From: an uncultured Eubacteriales bacterium
GTDB taxonomy: Bacteria; Bacillota; Clostridia; Oscillospirales; Acutalibacteraceae
Direction: 5' to 3'
Length of the DNA: 64,000 nt
Assembly: GCA_900316455.1 (NCBI GenBank)
Contig: ONCX01000007.1
Span: forward strand, 62,001-126,000
In this document: positions 17,729 to 26,442 of the stretch, piece by piece
How the letters are laid out: every line of letters starts with the position of its first letter
How positions within the stretch are numbered: position 1 is the first letter of the stretch
Translations under genes and position numbers: made by a program
The notes under the pieces: generated by a model
The model's input: the letters and a program-made list of their open reading frames with translations, nothing else
Told to the model about the DNA's origin: nothing
The model's database searches: none

Positions 17729-18607
17729 TTATCTATGATCACCGTAGAAAAACAGTGCTAAAACTCCGGGACCGGCATGTGCGCCTATAACCGGACCGAT
17801 ATTGCCCATAATTATCTTTTTAACGCCCTTGACGCGCTTTTTTACCTCGCCAGCCAAATATTCGGCGTCACTGCGGCAACCGCCCTGACATATCATAACC
17901 GTATCAAACTGATTGGTGTATGTTTCAACCATTCTGTCTACCATTGCATTCAGGGATGCTTTGCGACCTCTTACCTTGGATATGTTGATAAGATGTCCTT
18001 CGTTGTCAACATGAAGAACCGGCTTAATATTCAAAGCTGAACCTACAATAGCCGTTGCGGCGGAAACTCTTCCTCCGCGTTTGAGATGATGAAGATCGTC
18101 AACAGTAAACCAGTGACAGAGATGCAGACGGTTATCTTCGACCCATTTTGCAAGCTCCTGAATATCCATTCCGTTCTTTTTCTGCTGTGCAGCAAAGTAA
18201 ACAAGCAGTCCTTCGCCCATTGAAGCCGCTAAGGAATCGACCGATATAATGGTACGTTCGGGATATTTTGATTTAAGCTCTTCTATTGCTAAGAGAGAAT
18301 TATTGTATGTGCCGCTGAGTCCCGAAGAAAAGCATATATAAAGTACGTCAAGTCCCTTATCAAGATATTCGCTGAAATATTCACAGAAATCCACAACATT
18401 GATCTGCGAGGTCTTTGGCATCTTTCCGGTACGCATCATATTGTAAAATTCGTCAGATTTCATTTCACGTTCGTCAGGAAAATTCCTGTATGTCAAGCCG
18501 TCAAGCTCAAATTGCATTGGCCATACGCCGACTCCGATTTCATCGGCAATTTGCTGGGAAATGTCAGTCGTAGAATCAGTCAGTATTACATAATTATTAT
18601 TTTTCAT
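17729..18607 (-). CDS. DegV family fatty-acid-binding protein
   Basis: 292 residues. It begins YVILTDSTTDIS and has TSQINVVDF, CFSSGLSGTYNNSL and VDSLAASMGEGLLV, the lipid-binding signature of DegV proteins (FakB group in Firmicutes). Known FakB proteins present fatty acids to FakA for phosphorylation; no fakA is nearby. ATG 18607 follows AAGGTGA. Monocistronic by its terminator. Confidence 0.9.
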   Translation of the reverse strand: MKNNNYVILTDSTTDISQQIADEIGVGVWPMQFELDGLTYRNFPDEREMKSDEFYNMMRTGKMPKTSQINVVDFCEYFSEYLDKGLDVLYICFSSGLSGTYNNSLLAIEELKSKYPERTIISVDSLAASMGEGLLVYFAAQQKKNGMDIQELAKWVEDNRLHLCHWFTVDDLHHLKRGGRVSAATAIVGSALNIKPVLHVDNEGHLINISKVRGRKASLNAMVDRMVETYTNQFDTVMICQGGCRSDAEYLAGEVKKRVKGVKKIIMGNIGPVIGAHAGPGVLALFFYGDHR

Positions 18608-18798
18608 TCATGTCACCTTCATTTGTTTAAAAATCTTTTTTCATTTGCGTTTTTTTATGAGTCAGCATATCTGATTTTCTTAATTATATCATAATCAACC
18701 TATTAAGTAAAGCGAAAAGAAAAAAAAGATTGAGCGCTCAACTTCCAAATAATTGTCAACACAATTGTGTATTTTTACGTGGTTTTTCGTTCTGATAA

Positions 18799-20184
18799 TT
18801 ACCATTTGCATTCGTCCGCACATTCACGCACGTATTTCTTCATATCCTCCGGAATAAGATTAATTTCATCGAAATAATTTGCATAAATATTCGGGCTGTC
18901 TTTGTATTTTACATAAGCAGGGGTCGTCATGTAATATTCCAGCAGATAAGGCAGCGTCTCCCCTCTCTCATTTCTCTTGGAAATGGCAAGGCACATGGCA
19001 AAATTTATCTCGTCCACACTGCCGACGCACTCGAATGGCTTGGATTCATGAAGCCCTATAAGCTGTTCAAAATATTTTTTCATTGTATCGCTTTTCGAGT
19101 TGAGAAGATTTATTCTGAAAATGTCCTTGATCTCTTCATCTGTGAGGAACGGGGAAAGAATCATAGTCACAAAAAGACACTTGGAGCATTCGAGACACCA
19201 TGTGTCGAATTTGGTTCCCGCGTTGCCGGCGTTGCAGCTGCGGAAAACTGGGTGATATTCCTTTAGCCCTGCAAATATGGCGGCAATCTGTATTTCAGAA
19301 AGCGGGCGGAGCAGACTGAAATATTTTACGCCGCAGGGAATGTATTTATCAATATAACCGGCAAAATCCTTCTCAAATTCAAAGCTCTTGGAGTACTGGT
19401 GATTAATGTCGCTTCCGGATACTGAAGCCTCGTTCGCGCTGGATTCATTTGAAAGCACAACGTATTTTTTGCCGCAAATATACGCTGACATTGAAGCGGC
19501 GAAGGCTATAAGCGCGGAAAGCGGCGTATGTCCGTTTAGAAATCCCTGCCTGTTCAGCTCGACTATTGTGCGGTCAAGATATCTTTTGGGTCTGTATATT
19601 TTCTCCGGACGGTATCCAGCAATCAGCGCCGACGCAAACGCGGAGTTTCTGTGATTCATCATGAAGCACATATTATCTTCCACGCTTCCGTAACGCGACA
19701 GCACATGTAGCGATACTATTGAATCCTTACCGCCTCCGACAGGGATCATACAGCCGCTCAGTTTTTTTTCGGCGGTGACGGAACGTTTTTTGTACGCTCC
19801 TGATGTTTCGATTTTCATGAATCTATCAATATCAGTTTCAACGCCGTTGGTATAGAAAAATTCGCCAAGTCCGTGATAATACAGCTTCTTCCACCATGCT
19901 TTCTGTTCATCGCTCAGATAGCCGCATTCAACGTGAACATTGGGAGGACATGCCGCTTTCCAATAGCTGACAAGCTCCACCATTCCGAGTGAAAAGACAA
20001 ATTCTTCAAAGACCGGATCTCCGATATCTATTCCATTCCGTGGAAATACCCAGTAAGGGTGAAATTCGGTAAGCCCCACAGTTTCAAAATTGTAGACTAT
20101 TTTTATTTTCTCGTCAAGCTCAGTTATATCATATCCGTGATATATAAATTCGGGATATTTCCCGATAAGCTCTTTGTAATCCAT
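18799..20184 (-). CDS. MurL-like UDP-MurNAc-L-Ala-L-Glu epimerase family protein
   Basis: 461 residues. A PP-loop ATP motif (PVGGGKDS, 148-155) is followed by ELNRQGFLNGHTP, VVLSNESSAN, INHQYSKSFEFEKDF, YFSLLRPLSEI, a zinc-type pair CLECSKC and KPFECVG. I recall these blocks in the same order from MurL of Xanthomonas, which uses ATP to epimerise the terminal L-Glu of UDP-MurNAc-L-Ala-L-Glu. If orthologous it offers a MurI-independent route to D-Glu in peptidoglycan. A related use of the fold on another substrate is possible, since no mur gene is adjacent. ATG 20184 follows GAGGTG; it has its own TTGAAA-17-TATAAT promoter. Confidence 0.68.
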   Translation of the reverse strand: MDYKELIGKYPEFIYHGYDITELDEKIKIVYNFETVGLTEFHPYWVFPRNGIDIGDPVFEEFVFSLGMVELVSYWKAACPPNVHVECGYLSDEQKAWWKKLYYHGLGEFFYTNGVETDIDRFMKIETSGAYKKRSVTAEKKLSGCMIPVGGGKDSIVSLHVLSRYGSVEDNMCFMMNHRNSAFASALIAGYRPEKIYRPKRYLDRTIVELNRQGFLNGHTPLSALIAFAASMSAYICGKKYVVLSNESSANEASVSGSDINHQYSKSFEFEKDFAGYIDKYIPCGVKYFSLLRPLSEIQIAAIFAGLKEYHPVFRSCNAGNAGTKFDTWCLECSKCLFVTMILSPFLTDEEIKDIFRINLLNSKSDTMKKYFEQLIGLHESKPFECVGSVDEINFAMCLAISKRNERGETLPYLLEYYMTTPAYVKYKDSPNIYANYFDEINLIPEDMKKYVRECADECKW

Positions 20185-20222
20185 TCAAAACACCTCAGAC
20201 TTTTTTATTTTTTTCTTATTTT

Positions 20223-20251
20223 ATTATATACTTATTTCGCGAATTTTTCAA
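20223..20251 (-). promoter_or_regulatory. Promoter for the MurL-like gene
   Basis: On the minus strand TTGAAA, 17 bases, TATAAT. Confidence 0.65.
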
Positions 20252-20333
20252 CACAATAATTTATGAACATACAACTTCCCAAAGAAATAAGGAAATATTT
20301 AAAAATTTATAAAAAATATGTCATTAATAGCTA

Positions 20334-20362
20334 TTGCATTAGTGGAGAATATAAGCTACAAT
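20334..20362 (+). promoter_or_regulatory. Promoter of the desulfurase-thiI operon
   Basis: TTGCAT, 17 bases, TACAAT. It places transcription start near 20369, downstream of the first in-frame ATG at 20318, so that ATG cannot be the main start. Confidence 0.6.
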
Positions 20363-20401
20363 ATTATAAGTATAATTGTTTTTATTAAAGAGGTGCTTTT
20401 T

Positions 20402-21559
20402 CTGGTACAGGAAATACATGAAATATATCTGGATAACAGTGCTACAACAAAACCCTGCGCCGAGGCTGTCGCTGCCGCAAATGAAATGATGCTGCGCTGC
20501 TGGGGCAATCCAAGCTCCACCCACCGTAAGGGCAACGAGGCGGCTCTCAAGCTGAGAGAAGCACGGCATTCCTTAGCTTTAGCAATATCGGCGGCTCCTG
20601 AGGAAATCTTTTTTACATCAGGGGGAACCGAGGCAAACAATATTGCCGTATTCGGGGCGGCTATAAGGAATAGACGTGCAGGCAACAGAATCGTTACCAC
20701 CGCTATAGAGCATTCGTCGGTAATTGACAGCGTTGCGGAGCTTGAAAAACAGGGATTCGAGGTTATACGGCTCAAGCCAGACCGCTATGGACATATTTCT
20801 CCTGACGATATCGCGGAAGCCGTGAATTCAGATACTATTCTTTTCACAATGATGATGGTGAACAATGAAGTCGGAAGTATCCTGCCGGTTGAAGCGGCAG
20901 TAAAAACCGTAAGGAAAAAAGCGCCGCGTGCAATCGTTCATTGCGACTGCGTTCAGGCTTTTGGTAAAATTCCGGTCAGCGTAAAAAAGCTCGGCGCTGA
21001 CATGGTAACTGTTTCCGCACACAAGATCCACGCGCCAAAGGGAGTCGGCGTTCTTTACAAGCGCAAAGGTCTGAGCATTCCCCCGCTTACTCACGGCGGA
21101 CATCAGGAGGACTCTTTCCGTCCTGGCACGGAAGCAGCGCCGCTGATTGCGGCTTTCGGTGCGGCGGCTAATATCGCGTGCAATCGGAAGAATCTTAGCG
21201 AACGTTTTTCCAAAGTGACAGAACTCAGAGATTACACGATTAAAAGACTGAGTGAAATAGATGGTATCGTAATCAACAGTCCTGACGACGCGTTACCTTA
21301 CATCGTGAATTTCAGCACATGCTGCGTAAAGGCTGAAACAATGCTTAATTTCTTGTCGGAACGCGGAATATATGTTTCCGGCGGCTCCGCTTGCGCCAAG
21401 GGCGAGCCGAGTCACGTTATCAAGGCGTTAGGTCTTCCGCGTGACGCGGCGGACAGCGCAATCCGTGTGAGCTTCTGCGCGGACAATACATCTGATCAAA
21501 TCGACGCGCTTGCCGGAGCGGTTGCAAAAGGAATAAGCAGTCTTGCTCACTTTGCCTGA
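20402..21559 (+). CDS. Cysteine desulfurase (NifZ/IscS-like)
   Basis: PLP enzyme that takes sulfur from cysteine and passes it on as a persulfide. Motifs: YLDNSATTKP, SGGTEANN, the PLP lysine in SAHKIHAPKG (about K208) and the mobile-loop catalytic cysteine in GGSACAKG (about C331). It stands 38 bases before thiI, the arrangement of B. subtilis nifZ-thiI, so tRNA 4-thiouridine synthesis is the likely purpose. The start is odd: AAAGAGGTG (20387-20395) stands six bases before an in-frame CTG at 20402, where family homology begins. An in-frame GTG at 20393 lies inside the ribosome site, and the ATG at 20318 is upstream of the predicted transcript start. Confidence 0.92.
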   Translation: MVQEIHEIYLDNSATTKPCAEAVAAANEMMLRCWGNPSSTHRKGNEAALKLREARHSLALAISAAPEEIFFTSGGTEANNIAVFGAAIRNRRAGNRIVTTAIEHSSVIDSVAELEKQGFEVIRLKPDRYGHISPDDIAEAVNSDTILFTMMMVNNEVGSILPVEAAVKTVRKKAPRAIVHCDCVQAFGKIPVSVKKLGADMVTVSAHKIHAPKGVGVLYKRKGLSIPPLTHGGHQEDSFRPGTEAAPLIAAFGAAANIACNRKNLSERFSKVTELRDYTIKRLSEIDGIVINSPDDALPYIVNFSTCCVKAETMLNFLSERGIYVSGGSACAKGEPSHVIKALGLPRDAADSAIRVSFCADNTSDQIDALAGAVAKGISSLAHFA

Positions 21560-21597
21560 ATTCAATAAATCAAAATATCATTTTTGGAGGAAAATCC

Positions 21598-22788
21598 TTG
21601 AACGAAATAATACTTATCAAAAACGGCGAGCTTGCGCTCAAAGGTCTTAACCGCAGAAGCTTTGAGGAAACTCTTGCCAAGAATATCCAGAGAGCTGCCG
21701 CACCCTATGGCGGAGTAAAGGTCTGGCGTTCTCAGTCAACAATGTTTGTAACGCCGCTTGAAGGAGCTGACGTTGAAGAAGCTGTTGACGCAATTTCAAA
21801 GGTTTTCGGCATTGCTTCGCTCAGTCGCGCAGCCGAGGTTTCTAAGGATATGGATGTAATTCTTCCCGCTGTTTGCGAATATCTTAGCGATGAACTCAAA
21901 GAAGCAGGATCTTTCAAGGTGAATGCAAAGCGAGCCGATAAGAAATTCCCGCTCAAAAGTCCCGACATATGCGCTGCTGCCGGAGAGTATATCCTTGATA
22001 AATTCCCGCATCTGACAGTTGACGTGCATAATCCTGATCTTATCGTTACGGTGGAAATACGCGATACATCGGCTTATATCCACAAACAGCCGATCAAGGG
22101 AGCGGGCGGTCTTCCGGTCGGCACAGGCGGCAGAGCGTGCGTGATGATCTCGGGAGGAATAGATTCACCCGTCGCTTCATGGATGATGGCAAAGCGAGGA
22201 TTAGAGCTTTCGGCGGTTAATTTTGCCTCTCCCCCCTACACAAGCCAGCGCGCCGAGCAGAAGGTAATTGATCTTCTCAGTAAGGTTTCAGAATGGTCGG
22301 GAGAGATTCGTCTGCACATCGTTCCTTTTACCGAGATACAGGAGGCAATAAGGGACTACTGTCCCGAAGACATGCTGACGGTCATTATGCGAAGATATAT
22401 GATTAAAATAGCTCAGATAATTGCCCGCAAGGACGGCGCTCTCGCGCTTGTCAGCGGTGAAAGCGTGGGTCAGGTGGCAAGCCAGACGCTACGCGCTCTT
22501 GAATGCACCGACGCTGCGGCAGATATGCCTATTCTGCGTCCGGTTATAGGCATGGACAAGGAGGAAATCGTAACTATTGCAAGAAGAATAGACACATTCG
22601 ATATATCTATTCTTCCGTTTGAGGACTGCTGTACTGTTTTCACGCCTAAGCACCCAAAAACAAAGCCTGTTCTCGAAAAAATAATTCAGGCTGAAAAGGC
22701 TCTCGAATCAGACGAAATAAATGTTTCCGCAATGATTGAAAGAGCGGTCAGGGAAACAAAGCTGACCGTGATTACCCCTGAAGGATAA
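21598..22788 (+). CDS. thiI: tRNA 4-thiouridine synthase
   Basis: 396 residues, the Bacillus-type ThiI without the C-terminal rhodanese domain. NFLD and THUMP domains fill about residues 1-170, then comes the PP-loop SGGIDSPVASW and later FEDCCTVF. It adenylates U8 of tRNA and inserts sulfur; lacking rhodanese, it should receive sulfur from the adjacent desulfurase. The start is TTG at 21598 after TGGAGGAAAA. A role in thiamine thiazole formation is possible but not implied by context. Confidence 0.95.
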   Translation: MNEIILIKNGELALKGLNRRSFEETLAKNIQRAAAPYGGVKVWRSQSTMFVTPLEGADVEEAVDAISKVFGIASLSRAAEVSKDMDVILPAVCEYLSDELKEAGSFKVNAKRADKKFPLKSPDICAAAGEYILDKFPHLTVDVHNPDLIVTVEIRDTSAYIHKQPIKGAGGLPVGTGGRACVMISGGIDSPVASWMMAKRGLELSAVNFASPPYTSQRAEQKVIDLLSKVSEWSGEIRLHIVPFTEIQEAIRDYCPEDMLTVIMRRYMIKIAQIIARKDGALALVSGESVGQVASQTLRALECTDAAADMPILRPVIGMDKEEIVTIARRIDTFDISILPFEDCCTVFTPKHPKTKPVLEKIIQAEKALESDEINVSAMIERAVRETKLTVITPEG

Positions 22789-22801
22789 GGAGCGTTGCAG
22801 A

Positions 22802-23293
22802 ATGACGCAATTTGAAATATCAACCATGCTTGTTTCTGAACTGAAAAAACGTGGAATGAAAATAGCTTCTGTCGAATCTTGCACGGCTGGAATTATCTCA
22901 AAAATAATTACAGACGCTCCTGGCTCATCGGAAGTATTTGACCTTGGGATAACCACATATTCAAATGAGATGAAAACAAAAATGGTAGGAGTCCCGGAGG
23001 AAATTCTATCTCTGCACGGAGCCGTTTCGCCCGAAACCGCAAGGGCAATGGCTGACGGAATTCGCAGAGTGTCCGGAGCGGATATTGGCGTTGCAACCAC
23101 TGGTATAGCCGGACCTGGCGGCGGCACTCCGGAAAAGCCTGTAGGTCTGGTCTATACAGCTATATCCACAGTTAACGGAACGGACGTTACGAGACTTATG
23201 ATCGACATACCGGGAGCGGACAGGGATTATATACGAAATACCGCAGCAGAAACGGTTCTTCTTGGCGTTTTGACATTGCTAAAAGACAAGTAA
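22802..23293 (+). CDS. pncC: Nicotinamide-nucleotide amidohydrolase, CinA C-terminal type
   Basis: 163 residues, the length of stand-alone PncC. Motifs: SVESCTAGIIS, TTYSNEMKTKMVGV, AVSPETARAMADG and ATTGIAGPGGG. The enzyme turns NMN into nicotinate mononucleotide for NAD salvage. ATG 22802 lies 13 bases after the thiI stop with AAGGAGC before it. In many bacteria this domain is fused behind a molybdopterin-binding-like CinA N-domain; here a possible remnant of that domain is encoded two genes downstream. Confidence 0.92.
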   Translation: MTQFEISTMLVSELKKRGMKIASVESCTAGIISKIITDAPGSSEVFDLGITTYSNEMKTKMVGVPEEILSLHGAVSPETARAMADGIRRVSGADIGVATTGIAGPGGGTPEKPVGLVYTAISTVNGTDVTRLMIDIPGADRDYIRNTAAETVLLGVLTLLKDK

Positions 23294-23326
23294 TATAGCA
23301 TAATAATAAAAGGATGGTGGGATAAT

Positions 23327-24268
23327 ATGGCGAGAAGTAATTACGAATATGACCTTTTTGAATTAGACGAGATGTACCGTGAAAAAGATACGAGAAAAAA
23401 GAAGAAAAAAATGGATCCTGTCAGCAGGGTGGTACTGTTTATTTCTGTAATAGTTTTTTTAGGGTCGGGAGGATATCTTGTCTACAAATATTTTGGCGAG
23501 CCGTATCTTGAGCAAATGGAGCTTGCTTCATATAAAAAGGATTATGACAGCAAGGAACCATCAACAACCGAAAACGGAGTATGGAACAACGATGATGATA
23601 ATAAAGAAGAAGAAAGACTTACCGACGGTACGCTTGCTTCCTTTAAAACAATCAGAGAGCTTAACAGCGATGTTGTGGGATGGATAAATGTTTCAAACAC
23701 TCTTATTGATTATCCGGTTGTTCAGTCTAAGGATAACAGTTTTTATCTTAGGCACAATGTCAACAAAGAGTATAATTCATCCGGCTGCCCATTTCTTGAC
23801 TACAGAAACAGCGTCAAGCCCGAATCAACAACAAGAAATTTCATTATATATGGTCATCACCGGCGCAACGGAACGATGTTCGCACAGCTGAAAAATTACA
23901 ATGACTTAAATTTCTATAAGGAAAATCCGGTTATACGTTTCGATACAATTTATGATCGCTCTGAATGGATAGTATTCTCTAATTTCCGCACAACCACTAC
24001 TTGGGAAACAGGAACGCCATTCAATTATATTCAGACAGAATTCAAGGATGACGCTGAGTTTCTGAGTTTTGTAAGTAGCATAAAGAAGCGTTCGCTTATT
24101 ACAACGCCTGTTGAAGTTAATGCGAACGACAAGATTCTGCTCCTGTCAACTTGCTCTTATGAAAGGAGCAACTGGCGTATGGTGATCGCGGCGCGCCGCG
24201 TTCGTGACGGTGAAAGCAAAATCGACGTGAGTACTGCGATCGTAGCTTCAGATCCTCTCATGCCTTGA
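23327..24268 (+). CDS. srtB: Class B sortase
   Basis: 313 residues. A charged cytoplasmic N-terminus and a membrane helix (about 34-54, VVLFISVIVFLGSGGYLVY) precede an acidic linker and the sortase domain. Seen: DYPVVQSKDNSFYLRHN, the catalytic His in YGHHRRNGTMF, Cys in LSTCSYE and Arg in RMVIAARRV. Class B sortases anchor sorting-signal proteins to peptidoglycan. No substrate gene is next to it; of the secreted proteins in this window neither the LRR lipoproteins nor the CAP protein shows a clear sorting signal. Confidence 0.92.
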   Translation: MARSNYEYDLFELDEMYREKDTRKKKKKMDPVSRVVLFISVIVFLGSGGYLVYKYFGEPYLEQMELASYKKDYDSKEPSTTENGVWNNDDDNKEEERLTDGTLASFKTIRELNSDVVGWINVSNTLIDYPVVQSKDNSFYLRHNVNKEYNSSGCPFLDYRNSVKPESTTRNFIIYGHHRRNGTMFAQLKNYNDLNFYKENPVIRFDTIYDRSEWIVFSNFRTTTTWETGTPFNYIQTEFKDDAEFLSFVSSIKKRSLITTPVEVNANDKILLLSTCSYERSNWRMVIAARRVRDGESKIDVSTAIVASDPLMP

Positions 24269-24284
24269 TTGGGACGGTGAAAGA

Positions 24285-24980
24285 ATGTCAGCCGGAATAA
24301 TCTGGTACAAAACCCAGCCTGATAGTAGGAAAATTTCTGCTGTCAACGACCTGCTTACTGATTACTGCGGAGCAATTAAGAGTCATGACGTAACTGTTCA
24401 CCCGAATCGAATTGCGCCATTGATAAGCAATATTCTTTCCCGCTGTGAAAATGTTATAATCCTGGGAGGGGCGGAATGTCAAAAGCAAGATGATAACATA
24501 GTTTTTATTCTTTCACGTGCGCTCGGACTTCCGCTCGAAACAAAGTACCGAAGCCGCTCACATTTTTGCTATGACAAACTTAGAAATACGCGTCTTCCTT
24601 CAATTGAAGGTTCTGTACTTTTCCCTACCCGCGCTGGCTGTGTTGAGGGAATTCTTCTGTCCTCCGGAAACCAGAATATCATCGTTTTGCCGGCAGACTA
24701 CCGCCTTGCGGTTTCGGCTGCCGTAGGTATGAGAGAATTCTTTATTCCGGAGCTAACACAGCGGAGACGCTCAGAGACAATTCAAAAAAAACAGGAAACA
24801 ACTCAGAAGGATTATGAAAAATTCGCAAGAAATCGTTTGTCAACTCCTGTTACACGCGAATACAGCGAGTACCAGCTCATTGAAACAATGGAACGTGCTT
24901 CGCGCCGTGCCGCACAGGATTTACCGGACGACACAGCTTTCGATTATATGTACGATGATCAGAACAGGGGAAGTTCGTAA
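24285..24980 (+). CDS. Uncharacterised protein, possible CinA-N/MoCF-like domain
   Basis: 231 residues, not recognised with certainty. Residues about 60-150 have the rhythm of a molybdopterin-binding (MoaB/CinA-N) fold: NVIILGGAECQKQDDN in the place of the usual GGLGPTxDD, and NIIVLPADYRLAVSA in the place of the LPGxPxE segment. The C-terminal 60 residues are charged and probably disordered or helical (QRRRSETIQKKQETTQKDYE). It follows the sortase gene by 16 bases and PncC by two genes. It could be a diverged, detached CinA N-domain; a family-specific hypothetical is equally possible. Confidence 0.5.
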   Translation: MSAGIIWYKTQPDSRKISAVNDLLTDYCGAIKSHDVTVHPNRIAPLISNILSRCENVIILGGAECQKQDDNIVFILSRALGLPLETKYRSRSHFCYDKLRNTRLPSIEGSVLFPTRAGCVEGILLSSGNQNIIVLPADYRLAVSAAVGMREFFIPELTQRRRSETIQKKQETTQKDYEKFARNRLSTPVTREYSEYQLIETMERASRRAAQDLPDDTAFDYMYDDQNRGSS

Positions 24981-25099
24981 TATTTTTCTCAATTTATTTT
25001 TTTGTTCACAATAGCGAAATTAATTATTTATATGGTGTACAATTTTTTGAGATATGATATTTATACTTAGTATTAGTTGATTTTGAGGAGGTGGTATGC

Positions 25100-25201
25100 A
25101 TGTACAACAAGCAGAAAACATGGGTAAGGGTAATGGCAATAATTCTTGCAGGCATGATGGTAATTGGTATTCTCGCGGGAGCGCTTTATAATATGTTCTG
25201 A
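25100..25201 (+). CDS. 33-residue single-pass membrane peptide
   Basis: A short frame coding for MYNKQKTWVRVMAIILAGMM followed by VIGILAGALYNMF. It has a basic N-terminus, one membrane helix and almost no C-terminus. GAGGAGGTGG precedes it by a few bases; a second ATG four bases upstream opens a frame of similar length without a membrane helix. It resembles the small Prli42-like or other mini-membrane proteins of Firmicutes in size and shape, but I cannot assign a family. It stands alone between the operon end at 24980 and the HTH gene. Confidence 0.6.
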   Translation: MYNKQKTWVRVMAIILAGMMVIGILAGALYNMF

Positions 25202-25358
25202 TAATTATTTAAATTGTAAAAAAATAGTGAATATTTAGTGAATTTATTTATCGACACTGGAAAATTAATATTTTATTAAGTATAATGTATCTTGGTACTT
25301 TGATGTACTGATCGTCAATTTTTTTGATTATCTTATTTATTTCAGGTGGTGCATTTTT

Positions 25359-25766
25359 ATGTTGTTAAATCAAAGGTTAAAGCATTTCCGGACTATGTCC
25401 GGACTGACTCAACAACAGGTAGCGGATGTGTTAGGACTTGATCGTTCAACCTACGCTTACTATGAGTCTGGCAAAACAACTCCCGACATCAAATCCGTAA
25501 ATAAGCTGCTGAAAATCTTCAATATCAGCTATTATGAGCTTATGGACGAAACCGATCCCACAACCGTCAGTGTCAGTGATCCAAGCGTAAGTGATAATGA
25601 TGAGGACAAGCTTCATATCTTTGATCTGTCCAAGTCTGAAAAGAAACTTGTTATTTATTTCAGAGTGCTTTCTCCAAATCAGCAAAAGGAACTGCTTAAA
25701 TCCATCAGCCCTGAATCTCCTGACGGTCGTAAAAAACGCCGCAAGGTTTCTGAAGAAGAGGAATAA
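25359..25766 (+). CDS. XRE-family HTH transcriptional regulator
   Basis: 135 residues. An N-terminal XRE helix-turn-helix (RLKHFRTMSGLTQQQVADVL, then DRSTYAYYESGKTTPDI) is followed by a polar linker and a basic/acidic C-terminus. ATG 25359 follows CAGGTGGTG. A weak TGGAAA-17-TATAAT lies upstream. It is probably a DNA-binding repressor; targets are unknown. A hairpin terminator at 25825-25857 ends it. Confidence 0.85.
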   Translation: MLLNQRLKHFRTMSGLTQQQVADVLGLDRSTYAYYESGKTTPDIKSVNKLLKIFNISYYELMDETDPTTVSVSDPSVSDNDEDKLHIFDLSKSEKKLVIYFRVLSPNQQKELLKSISPESPDGRKKRRKVSEEEE

Positions 25767-25824
25767 TTTCTACTCATCAATAAAATCAATTATTATTTTT
25801 TATCCGTATTCTTTAAAAGTTCTA

Positions 25825-25857
25825 AAGCGGATGGAGTTCTATCTCCACCCGCTTTTT
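25825..25857 (+). terminator. Terminator of the HTH gene
   Basis: AAGCGG and GTGGAG-type halves (AAGCGGATGGAG / CTCCACCCGCTT) form a hairpin with a short loop, then TTTTT. It overlaps the last codons of the convergent Gx transporter gene. Confidence 0.65.
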
Positions 25858-26393
25858 GATGTACCTATATTTGCAAGATATTTCTTTATGCTTCCTGAAG
25901 CAAGATTCACAATTGCACCATTAAGAAAACCTGTCGCCGTTCCGACTGCTATCAGCAATGGGAAAAGTAAAAAAACTTCTGGCGTCGATGTGATAAACGA
26001 CGCGACAGCAATCTGCGCTGCCATATGAGCAGCGCCTCCGGCACAGCTTATTCCCGCTGCCGAAAGATGTCTGCACCTGCGTGCTGTAATCATTACCAGC
26101 AGGCTTACCACACCTCCGGCTATGGAATAGGCAAATCCTCCTATTCCTGAGAAGAGCATCGCGGTCATTACAACCTTGGTTATCATTATGAACGCTGCCA
26201 TTGTATCCGAATTAAGAAGCACCAGCGCCGCCAGCACAGCAATGTTTCCAAGTCCGAGCTTAATACCCGCAACAGGCGTTATAACCGGAACGAGATATTC
26301 CACATATCCGAGCAATATTGCAAGCGCGGCGAGAAGCGCTGCCGCTGTGAGCTTATTGGTTCTGCTTTCCGTAGTCCATCCCCCCTGTTTCAA
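25839..26393 (-). CDS. Gx transporter family membrane protein
   Basis: 184 residues, about five to six membrane helices. KLGLGNIAVLAAL in helix 2 and the glycine-rich ends match the Gx transporter family, often labelled heptaprenyl diphosphate synthase component I. Members commonly lie beside apbE and Rnf-linked genes; apbE is divergent 49 bases away here. The start is uncertain: TTG 26393 opens the frame without a good ribosome site, and GGGGGG lies inside it. The function is a presumed small-molecule or isoprenoid-related ECF-like membrane component (inference). Confidence 0.75.
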   Translation of the reverse strand: MKQGGWTTESRTNKLTAAALLAALAILLGYVEYLVPVITPVAGIKLGLGNIAVLAALVLLNSDTMAAFIMITKVVMTAMLFSGIGGFAYSIAGGVVSLLVMITARRCRHLSAAGISCAGGAAHMAAQIAVASFITSTPEVFLLFPLLIAVGTATGFLNGAIVNLASGSIKKYLANIGTSKSGWR

Positions 26394-26442
26394 TAATTAT
26401 AGGATATTCCAATATGAAATGCAACTGCCGAGGCGATAAAAG

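Noticed and set aside
20318-20401. N-terminal extension of the cysteine desulfurase from ATG 20318
   Set aside because: It overlaps the promoter boxes at 20334-20362 and encodes a hydrophobic lead not seen in the family.
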